Below, piece by piece: positions 24,486 through 33,140 of a stretch of 64,000 nt of DNA (the first letter of the stretch is position 1; each line of letters starts with the position of its first letter). A program made the translations under genes and the position numbers. This DNA is from Micrasema longulum (Eukaryota > Arthropoda > Insecta > Trichoptera > Brachycentridae): contig JAGVSM010003823.1 of NCBI GenBank assembly GCA_022494885.1, forward strand, positions 62,001-126,000, read 5' to 3'. The notes beneath the pieces are model-generated. The model saw only the letters and a program-made list of their open reading frames with translations. It did no database searches and was not told the DNA's origin.

Positions 24486-24588
24486 ATGAAATACTTGGTC
24501 CTGTTGGTGGCGATGTGCGTGATGCTCGTGTCCTCCCTTCCTGCTCCTCAGGATTATGACGATCTCAACTCCGCTGCATCAGACCATG
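24486..24588 (+). CDS. Small secreted His/Asp-rich peptide, first coding exon
   Basis: ATG at 24486 opens 34 codons: MKYLVLLVAMCVMLVSS, a hydrophobic signal peptide, then LPAPQ-DYDD. The exon ends at 24588 with a GTGAGA donor in phase 1. Directly before the ATG is TTTCTTTTTCCACAATCGTTCAG, a polypyrimidine tract plus AG, so the ATG probably opens an internal exon and a 5' UTR exon lies upstream. Joined to 26423-26538 it gives a 72-residue precursor. Codon use is clearly GC-richer than the surroundings, as expected of a functional gene. Function is unknown. The mature peptide is rich in Asp and His and could bind metal or act as a short secreted signal; that is inference. Confidence 0.75.
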
Positions 24589-24619
24589 GTGAGACCCGGA
24601 ACTAATACATCTACGTATA

Positions 24620-25500
24620 ATTATTTCCCTTATGTTAATGGATGCGGGCGACAAAGTGAACGGTGCACTAAATATAGTTGGGGTCCGCGTTGAAAAAACT
24701 GGTCATCTTTTGAAAAGATCCATGAATCGATCCAATTTTCGACTTCTTCATAAGACCATTCATTCTTCACCAGGCCGTGTGCCATTGATCGAAACAAGTG
24801 ATAGTCAGAGGGAGCAACGTCTGGAAAATACAGCAAATGGGATAGGACTTCCCATTTAACGTTTCCAAGTATGTCTTTCACAACATGGAGTCTATTGTCA
24901 TGCTGCAAAATCACTTTATTGTGTCTCTCGTTGTATTGCGGCCATTTGTCTTTCAATGCTAGGCTCAAACGCATTGATTGCGTTCGACAAAAATCGCCTG
25001 TGATTGTTTTCCTCGGTTTTAACAGCTCATAATATACTACGGCGAGCTGATTCCACCAAATGCAAAGCATGACCTTAGAGCTGTGAATATTTGGTTTGGC
25101 CGTCAACGTGGAAGCATGGCCGGGAAATCACCATGATTTTCTGCGCTTGGAGTTATCGTAATGGACCTATTTTTCTTCCCCATTCACAATGCGATGCAGA
25201 ATTTCCTTCCCTTCCGTCTTTGCCTTTCAAGGAACTATTCACAAGCAAACAAATGCCGTTCAACATCTCTCGGTTTCAAAACGTACGGCACCCAATTTCC
25301 TGTGTTCTGAATCATTCCCATGATTTTAAGGAGTTTTGAAATTGCTCGTTGAGTCAGTCCCAATGATCGTGCCAATTCTTCTTGACTTTGACACGAGTCT
25401 TCATCAAGTAATGACTCCAATTCTGCATCTTCGAAAATCTTCACCGTTATGGCGGTCCTTGACGTAAAAATTGTTATTTTTGAAGCGTTGAAACCACCTC
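24620..25500 (-). pseudogene. Mariner transposase pseudogene in the intron
   Basis: On the - strand, frames in series read ARRWFQRFKNNNFYVKD, ELARSLGLTQRAIS, WVPYVLKPRDVERHLFACEQ, NGEEKWVHYDNSKRRKSW, NIHSSKVMLCIWW, ILQHDNRLHVV and VAPSDYHLFRSMAHGL, the motif order of a mariner with GDEKW-type D1, HDN D2 and APSDYHLF D3. Frameshifts break it, D1 lies in a changed G-E-E-K-W, and the N terminus is missing, so it is inactive. It lies antisense to the host gene. Confidence 0.75.
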
Positions 25501-26345
25501 CGGGCATCTTTGCCGGTTACCAGCTCCTGTGCGTCCTCCCAAGTCAGGTTCGCGTCCCGTAGTTTTGACATGAACTGCCGACGAACAGTCAGCATTGGAC
25601 GTCCAAGACGTCGAGAACCTGATGGTAAAGTAGGCAAGCGTAGTAAAGGCTCTCAGGAGGCATTTTTGAACATCTATATTCCTTCAATTCTTTCATTTTT
25701 TGATGTTTGTGAAGTTAAAGAGCTGAAACCTTTATTTATGCGGGTGAAATTCATCTAATTGAATTATTTCACCTACATACTAGGCAACGCCTAAAAATGT
25801 TATTTTTTTCAATTTCTATACTTCTTCATGGACCAGGTGGATTTATCAACAATATTTTGAATTTGTCCAAATTTTTGTAGACAAGGACTGGATTCAACTC
25901 CCTGGGGAAGTATGGGCAGAATGGTGAATGTTACACAGTGTGTAAAGTGGCCACTTAAACCAGCCAATGATAGGCCATAAGTCCTGTAGATGCCTAGACT
26001 TCTATATCACCTTCTCTTAAATGTTCTTCATCTCTGTTTTAATATGTTAAACTCAATATTTTGCTGTTTTGGGCCCTAGTGAGGTGCCACGATTCGCATC
26101 CATAGAGGAGAATAGGTGTTATTCAGGAGTTATATAGGCGGCATTTGGTTTTCACTGAGTAAATATCTGATACTTTTAATAAAAATAGCCTTTATACTTT
26201 TGAATGTGACGCCTGCTACTCCTAGCCGCACTCCTAGTTATTTTTGAAAGCTTCCATTTTCCGTAACATATACTCCCAGGTATTTGAAACTCTCGACCCT
26301 TTCGATGATTTGGTTTGACAGATTCAGGGGATTTTGGCCATCGAA
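25500..26345 (-). pseudogene. RTE-like LINE fragment, split by a foldback repeat
   Basis: On the - strand 26345-26050 matches the RT C-terminal copy at 10340-10800 (FKYLGVYVTENGSF block) and 25660-25500 continues it with SRRLGRPMLTVRRQF and NLTWEDAQELV. The join CTCAGGAGGCA at about 25650 is the same as at 10367. About 390 bp of foldback repeat sits between the two halves. Confidence 0.55.
25660..26050. repeat. Foldback-family copy nested in the LINE fragment
   Basis: GAAGTTAAAGAGCTGAAACC, TAGGCAACGCCTAAAAATG and GTGTAAAGTGGCCACTTAAA match the family at 11285-12130. It replaces a piece of the host LINE sequence. Confidence 0.6.
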
Positions 26346-26422
26346 CAATACTAACATGTGATACAATGCTTGAGCGCAAAATTAATGCTTTAAATATTAA
26401 CAACATTTATTTAATTTGATAG

Positions 26423-26538
26423 AACATCTGGGCCGGGTTCAGATCAAAGTATACAGAGGCCCGACAGAAGATCACGATCACTTTGCTCCCTGGGGATTCT
26501 GGGTGAAGCAACCCGCTGACGACCATCATCACCACTGA
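26423..26538 (+). CDS. Small secreted His/Asp-rich peptide, last coding exon
   Basis: Continuing from the phase 1 G of exon one, the frame reads EHLGRVQIKVYRGPTEDHDH, then FAPWGFWVKQPADD, four histidines and TGA at 26536-26538. The core has basic and aromatic residues (KVYRGP, FAPWGFWVKQP) with no cysteine, so no disulfide knot. The acceptor is TTTGATAG. The frame, both splice sites and the lack of any stop make the two-exon model firm. I do not recognise the family by name. Confidence 0.75.
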
Positions 26539-27031
26539 TCCGACACTTCTTCAATACTCCGCCGAGGAAATAATCCAACCCGCCCCTCAAGACACGCGAG
26601 ACAATATTACAGTCACAGAAAGATTGCCAAAATGGCCGCCGAGACAGAGAACAATGATAATAATTTCACAAAACATCGTAAGCCAACGCTTAAATCACGA
26701 ATCAGCAAAAACACCATCTTGAGAAATCATTGGGCGTAAGGTTTTGCAGATATCACACTATCCATGTCTGCAAAACATTTTGAGATATTATTGAGAGCTT
26801 TTCCACTATCAGTATTTACAAAAACATCATTTTGAGGTATTATTGAGAGCTTTTACACTATCAGTATTTACAAAACCATCATTATGAGATAATATTGAGA
26901 GCTACGCTACCAGTATCTACAATAACATCATTCTGAGATATTCTTGAGAGCTTTTACACTATCGATATTGATATTAAGTTTAAAACTGGTATTATAATCG
27001 TGTTAAAATTGTAATTAACTAGCCGAATAAA
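26539..27031 (+). other. 3' UTR of the secreted-peptide gene with poly(A) signal
   Basis: A poly(A) signal AATAAA lies at 27026-27031, about 490 bp after the stop. The UTR includes the tandem repeat at 26754-26970. Confidence 0.5.
26754..26970 (+). repeat. 52-bp tandem repeat, four copies plus a partial
   Basis: Each unit runs ACACTATCAGTATTTAC, AAAACATCATTTTGAGATA, then TTATTGAGAGCTTTT. Units begin near 26754, 26803, 26857 and 26910, with a partial one at about 26955. They have diverged by several bases each, so the array is not new. A weaker copy lies at about 26707. Confidence 0.6.
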
Positions 27032-27039
27032 CCTTTATC

Positions 27040-28405
27040 TGGTCTAATTCCATGATTTCGTTTAAAACTAACTAGAGTACACTCTCAAAACCTTTTAAAA
27101 AGCAGATTCGTGACTTCAGCATTGGCCTGGCGATATTATGGTGCAAAAATAGCGTGACATTTTAATTTTTATGCTAACTTCATTAGCTGTCGCACTATTT
27201 CTCACCTAACTAATCAACAGTTCATATTTTTTAAATATAAATGCTAATTTACAGTAACAGAACGTTCTTTTGTCTACGTAGATAATTTGTCTATACTTAT
27301 ATAACGATGAATCGACACACAATCGATATCAATTTTAATTTACTCCAATATTAAGAATTGTGATGTTTTTTGTTAAAATTGATTTACGTACATTACCTTG
27401 ATGATTCTTCATCCTAATTCTTGCATTCTAATTTATATTTTTATACTTCTTATAGAAAATTCTGCCTTCCATCAACGCCTTACGATTTTTTATTGTATTT
27501 TTGATTTTTGAAATATGTAAGCTATTTGACGTCCAATTTCTCAAATGTAAAGTCAAATAAGCTTGAATATCAAAAGTAATTGAATGAATTATTATTTGAT
27601 CTCAATTATGCAGTGTGGTTTTGCACACTTTGCAAGTAATGAAAACATTATTTTCAAAAATAAAGTAAAGAGATTGACCGTTCTCAATTTGTTCAAACAG
27701 ACATGTTATTTAATTAAACTGATCATTATATGTTATTTTAAAACTATCTTACCTCGATGGCTTTCAATCTTTCAACTAAGCGGTGTCTCGGAATTTCCAA
27801 TGTTATTTGTTTGCGTCGAAGTCATTTTGTTGTCATTTTTCAAATAAATAAATGTGATCGTAATACAGGCCCATTGGGCTAAAAACAAACGACAAGTTTT
27901 TAAAACGCGGAGAAATATATCTTCGAAGATTAGCCAAAGATAATACAATATGTAATAACGTAATTGTTTAATATTTTTATTTCAATCGCAATAAAATTGT
28001 TTTAATCAGCAGATGTATTTTATTTGAATACACTTCAACACCCAGGATTCAGAAAAATGACGTGGAAATCAGGACAACAAAGGAACTACTTTGATTTAAC
28101 AATAGTCTGGCTTTGTCCAAATGCAGTAGACAGGGATTGAATTTTACTCCCTAGGGAATTATCAATATTTACATGTTACAATTAATTCCACTTGAAACTT
28201 GAAATGTCAAGCCTTAGTAGGTTATTTACCAGCTAATACATAATTGAATTTACAATGTATTCCTCACTGGGAAAACCCGTGCCGGGGAAGACATTTTACA
28301 ATTTTATTTTAGTGTGATATATATATTTATTACATAATGAATTGTTTTAGATTTTCTACATAGAAATACAGAAAATAATTTAATTCCGATACAAACCCAT
28401 TGTTA
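27040..28405. other. No gene seen; foldback fragment at 28110-28165
   Basis: The ORF 27584-27847 has no recognisable domain. A piece of the foldback family (TTTGTCCAAATGCAGTAGAC, then CTCCCTAGGG) lies at 28110-28165. Confidence 0.4.
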
Positions 28406-28411
28406 CAAGTA

Positions 28412-29215
28412 TCAACTAAGTGTAGATAGCTTAGCTTGGATTATCGGAATTATAGTTTCCGGGTTGATTCCATTTATGTCCAATAACATAATTTTTATTT
28501 TATGTTTTAATTTTGAATATGTTGATATGTCGCGAACATTTTTTGGCAGACTGTTGAAGGATTTGGGTTCAAGATATAAGTGGGAACATTGACCGTAAGA
28601 TGTTTTCATTCTCGGCACCGGCTGCAGTTCTTCAATGGCTTCCCGAGTTCCTATGTTTTTGGCTTCAGTTTTGGTCTTGTGGTTGAACCAATAACATAGT
28701 TAAACCTCATTGAAAATTTGAACAACATCCATAACAGCCGCTGCTTCGAACACATATACTGAACTGGTGACAACTGGCAACATTAACATTGTCTTAGTTA
28801 CTTTTAGGGGAGTAAGTGCTGCTTTAGATGCTGATCCCATGCTCTATTATCCTTTGACATAGCTCAAAGTAGACTGTCCTTAGACTTTGTATATTTAGTA
28901 CATTTCTCAAATTGTAGAATAAATGCGCAAGTATTTTTATTCGGTTTGCGGTTATATCGATGTGTTCTTTCCATCCGAGGAGTGGAGCAATGGTAATTCC
29001 TAGACATTTGATGGAGTTTGTCTTTCTGTTACTGGGCATGCGCAATGCGCATACCGGGTTATTGCATTCTTCTACGTGCAGCTTCATCTTAAGTTCTTTG
29101 GCAGGTTGTCCTTGTTTTGTAATAATGAAAGTTATACATTTTCTTTTGTCGGTATTAAGTGTCGAAGGATTTCTGTCTAACCATTTTTCGACACAGGTTG
29201 CTAGCCGATTTCACC
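28412..29215 (-). pseudogene. LINE RT C-terminal region
   Basis: The - strand frame from about 29205 reads LNTDKRKCITFIITKQ and then KCLGITIAPLLGWKEHIDI, FYNLRNVLNIQSLRTVYF and a RIIEHGISI end, the palm-to-thumb region of a LINE RT beyond YxDD. Its C terminus (SYGQCSHLYLEPKSFNSLPK, then NVRDISTYSKLKHKIK) lies at 28412-28618. The part between has frameshifts. Confidence 0.65.
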
Positions 29216-29464
29216 CTTAACTAGTTGTTGATTTAAGAAGATTTTTCTGTTACGTGCTTTTAGTTAAGCTATTGTGATATGTATGTTTCGTGACAAAGGG
29301 ATAGTTGGTTTGTATGATTTGTGTTCATTTGAATAAAAAGTTTCTTTAAGTGTATGCTACGACATTTACTACATTTACCATTTTTCATATAAATTTTCGT
29401 TAGCATCAAATAGTCCATTGCAGGAGACCTTTGCGACACATTGCATAGATTTATATAATATTTA

Positions 29465-30150
29465 TTTATTTAACTTTTTGTACATTATGTTATTTGTACA
29501 TTATTGCCAAATGGCAATTTCTTCCAACCAACCAATAAAATAAAAGTTTTATTTTCATAATTCAAGTTACAGAACATATTCAATAGAAAAAAAATATTAA
29601 AAAGCTAAAGATATATAAAAATATAAATAAACGTATTTGTTTATAAATTACCTTAAATCAAAACTATTACTCAATGGGAAAGGGGAAAAAAGAGGAAAGA
29701 GGAAAAAGGAAAGGAGGAGAGATTAAGGAAGAGAAGGGAGATGTTTCTTCAGACGTGATTTAAACAGAGATAATGTAGTAACATCTTTAATGGTGGATGG
29801 GGGATGATTCCACAGTCGAGCCGCATGGACACTATATGAGTTAGAGAAGAAAGAGGAATTGTGGATTGGTATTAAGAGAGTGCCTCGAGAATTAGAACGA
29901 AGAGGTTAACCATGAACTGATAAGCGTTGAAATTTTTCACGCAGGTATATAGGAGCGTTAGGACTATGAAGTACATTGAACAGAAGTGAGAGGGAGTGAT
30001 AGTCTCTTCGCTGTCTAATTTTGAGCCATTTCAGTTGCCTACGATAATCAGAAATGTGGTCATATTTCCTAAGACCAAAAATGTACCTTATGCATGTTTT
30101 CTGAAGTCGTTCAAGTTTATCGAGTTGCTCAGAGCTTAAATCAGTCAATC
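29465..30150 (-). pseudogene. LINE 3' end (CR1/L2-like)
   Basis: On the - strand 30148-29906 reads LDKLERLQKTCIRYIFGL, RKYDHISDYRRQLKWLKIRQ and RRDYHSLSLLFNVLH, a RT C-terminal signature. The tail, with GCCAAATGGCAA and TTTATT ends near 29465, recurs at 15717-15790. It is truncated on the 5' side at 30150, next to the mariner insertion. Confidence 0.65.
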
Positions 30151-30169
30151 AGAATAATATATAGTACTA

Positions 30170-31464
30170 CGAGAGTTGCTACTTAAGTTTTGAGATAGAC
30201 AAGTAAAAACGAATATTTATAATCGAAAATGCCTTCGTTGTTTTTCAAAATATTCCCCTTGAAGATCGTTACACTTTTGCATGAGTTTAAACCAATTTTC
30301 GAAGCACTTTTTCCAGTCCTATTGAGATACCTCTAAAACATGTGATTTGAACGTATCAACCGCTTCTTCAGGCGTCGAAAAACGTTGACCTCGCAATTTA
30401 TTTTTGATATGCGAGAATAAGAAAAAATCATTGGGTGCCAAATCAGGACTGTACGGCGGATGACCCATCAATTCGATGTTGCGAATGCTCAAAAATTCAC
30501 TTGTTTGAGCTAAAGTGTGACAGCTTGCATTGTCGTGGTGGAGAATGATTCGTCTTCTGCAATTGGTTTCCCTTATTTTTATGAACACTTCTGGCAAACA
30601 AATGGTGGTGTACCATTCAGAATTGACCGTTCTACGTTGCTCTAATGGAACGGTCCATATCCAAATGTCCAGTTATTCCAAAAAAACAGGCGACCATTTG
30701 CTTCGAAGTGCTTCGTGCGTGAACAAATTTGTTGGATTTGGCTCGTCTTGAAAGACCCATAAAGTCGATTGTTGTTTAGTTTGGGTTCATATGCATAGAT
30801 CCATGATTCGTCGCCTGTCATGATATTATGGACGTCTTTTGAAGCACCGCGATTGAATTTTTTAAACATTTGTTTGCCCCAATCGACCCAACCCTTTTTT
30901 GAGCGATTGTCAAATTATGCGGTATCCAACGCGAACAAATCTTTTTGACGACCAAATTTTCATGCAATATTGAATGTATGCGAGTGGAACTAATGCCCAA
31001 GCATGCCTCAATCTCGCGCTTTGTCACATGACGATCTTGCAATATCAGTTCACGCAAAGCATCGATTTTTTCTGGCACTAAAGCCGATTTTGAACGACCT
31101 TCACGAAATTCGTCCTGTAACGAAGTGCGACCACGATTGGATTCAGAAAACCGGCGAAACACGGTGACTCGAGATGGTGCTTCATCACCAAAAGTCGCAC
31201 CGAGTTGATCGGCACACTGTTGTTAGTGTAATTTACGTCGAAAGTCATAGAAAATCATCGCACGAAAATGTTCACGATTTTGTTCCATTTTTTTTAAACA
31301 AAATTAACTTTTAAGTATCTGTAAACAGCACAAATATCACTCGTATGACAAAAAGGTTCCGATTACGTTTACCATTAAAAATGGCAAACTTTACGATGAC
31401 AATGTCAGATTTGACATATTCACACAGGTGTTGCCATATCTCAAAACTTAAGTAGCAACCCTCG
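30170..31464 (-). mobile_element. Full-length decayed mariner element
   Basis: The ends are inverted copies: CGAGAGTTGCTACTTAAG at 30170 and, reverse-complemented, CGAGGGTTGCTACTTAAG ending at 31464, followed inward by TTTTGAGATA. TA lies at both edges (30168-30169 and 31465-31466), the duplicated target of Tc1/mariner. The 1295-bp size is that of complete mariners. Confidence 0.85.
30330..31285 (-). pseudogene. Mariner transposase pseudogene
   Basis: Read on the - strand from MEQNREHFRAMIFYDF, the frames show VTVFRRFSESNRGRTSLQDE (helix-turn-helix region), TGDESWIYAYEPK with D1, LHHDNASCHTLA with D2 and SPDLAPNDFFLF with D3. There are 34 residues between D2 and D3 (DD34D), the mariner spacing. 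Frameshifts and stops at about 31230, 30830 and 30650 inactivate it. Such transposases bind the terminal repeats and cut at TA. The length, about 345 codons, is normal for the family. Confidence 0.85.
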
Positions 31465-31466
31465 TA

Positions 31467-31785
31467 TTAAGCGTGTTAATTGAAATTTATGTTTATGTCA
31501 CAATTTTTATTTGTAGTATTCTTTAAAATATGCATGCTTTCACTTTCTATTTTGTTTTATCATACTCAACACAGGGCTCTTGGCCTCATAGAGTTAAGAT
31601 ACGTTATTATTTTTTTGCAATATGGCTGTATCTTTATATGAATAAATAAATCAAATAAAATAGCCTTGATATTTCAAGACTCAAAGTCGTGTCGAGACTG
31701 GAAGCCTTAATTTATTTATTTTTTTAAAGAAATATTTGCGTTCTTATGATTTACCCAAATATTTAATTTTGAAGGCCGCTTTGAA
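31467..31785. other. No gene seen
   Basis: AT-rich stretch between the mariner and a SINE, with no feature that I can support. Confidence 0.4.
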
Positions 31786-31789
31786 CGAG

Positions 31790-31896
31790 TCATAAATAAC
31801 TCACTTTTAGATAATAGAATCAAGTTGGGATAGAATGGGATTCGAACCAAGGACCTTTGGTCCGTGAGTCCGAGACACTGGCACACACAGCCCGAT
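31790..31896 (-). repeat. tRNA-derived SINE, copy 2
   Basis: The reverse complement matches copy 1 at 23728: GTGTCTCGGACTCACGGA, then the B box GGTTCGAATCCCA, then ACTTGATTC and AGTGAGTTATTTA. The start of the head is less conserved. Confidence 0.6.
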
Positions 31897-31909
31897 TCAA
31901 TTAAATTAC

Positions 31910-32075
31910 AATGGAGAACATTTTTGAGGAGGAATATGGAAGTCTGACATTGGCCAGTTTGAGAGTCCACTTTACACACTGCATAACTTTCACCATTTTC
32001 CCCATGTTTGAACATCTGTATTTCTTCAATTCTTCCATCTGCTGGTATTGGCCTCTGGTTTAGATAAAATAAAAA
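31910..32075 (-). repeat. Foldback-family fragment
   Basis: GGAAGTCTGACATTGGCCAG, then CACTTTACACACTGC, then TTCTTCAATTCTTCCATCTG, matches the family in reverse orientation. Confidence 0.5.
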
Positions 32076-32221
32076 ATACTCGGAAGGTTTTACGATTGAA
32101 ACTAGTATAATTTTAAACAAAAATATTTATTCATATACAAAAGCAATAAAAAATACATTTACAACAAAAACGTCATAGTAAAATATATTTACAGATATTT
32201 ATAAAAGTAACCATAAAAAAT

Positions 32222-32545
32222 TGTTATGGATAATTTATTTAATGCCATTTTTTTGGGAAAATCACCTCTTACTGGCGCTGTACAATTAGTATCCCGACAT
32301 GTCTTGCGTGCAACAGAGTGCATGGACGGTTGGGACTGTAGTTCTTCCTTTCAAAATATGATGATTTTTAATGACATATAGGAGCTAGACTACAGCACGT
32401 CTTGCAGCTACAGAGCGCATGGACGGTGAGATATCTAGCTCCCATTAACATTCTTTTTTAATTTTTATAAATATAATAGTTTACAAATAGAGTGTAGATT
32501 ACAACACGTCATGTAGCTGCAGAGCACATAGACGGTTGTAATTCT
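32222..32545 (+). repeat. LINE tail with the GCAGCTACAGAGCGCAT unit, second array
   Basis: The tail motif GGATAATTTATT is followed by three copies of the unit at about 32305, 32400 and 32510, spaced about 100 bp, as in 18660-19115. Confidence 0.5.
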
Positions 32546-33030
32546 AGACCTGTGTTTTAACCAGCAGATCAATTTGACACGACGGTGACATCTGTCTGAA
32601 AGGGATAAATTAAATCGACTTATGACAGCACATTTTTGATTAAAATTTTTTTGCTATGCCAGAATAAAGATTACTCTTTTAAAGGTTTTTTAATTTAAAA
32701 AAAAAGAAAATTGTGGGAGAAATAATTCTTTAAAGAATAAAAAAGCTTTAAATGCCATATCCCATAACTTGTTTTTTACCGACTTAATGCATTTTGTCAG
32801 AAAAGCCTCGATATGTATTAAAATGCATCCGAAACACTTATATTAATCAAAAAGCCAATCCAATTAACTAATCAACACATTTTCCTATTTTTGAAAACCC
32901 AATAAATTTAAAGGTTGTAGCTGCCTATTCCGCACTCAAAAAATTACATAATCATGAACAAAAACTACGTATAAAATTCTTTTATGGGTTAAATTAAAAA
33001 TCTTTATATCCCTCAAGGGGTTCGAACTGT
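32546..33030. other. No gene seen
   Basis: AT-rich; nothing identifiable. Confidence 0.4.
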
Positions 33031-33034
33031 CAAT

Positions 33035-33140
33035 AGGTCGCAGGAATCGTGTTAGAAATACCGCATTGTAAAACGAGGCTCGCACAGAGACATGCATATT
33101 TTATAGGCCCAAAAATTTTTAATTCTTTTTTTACTGATAA
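33035..33140 (+). pseudogene. LINE C-terminal fragment (family of 12540)
   Basis: GAATCGTGTTAGAAATACCG and the AAAACGAGGCTCGCACAGAG block match 12660-12750. It stops exactly where the element at 33141 begins. Confidence 0.5.

Larger units (their letters stand above)
24589..26422 (+). other. Intron of the secreted-peptide gene
   Basis: GTGAGA at the start and TTTGATAG at the end are ordinary splice signals. Splicing joins phase 1 G to AA, making GAA. The intron contains, all on the - strand, a mariner remnant, an RTE-like LINE fragment and a foldback repeat nested in the latter. Confidence 0.65.
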
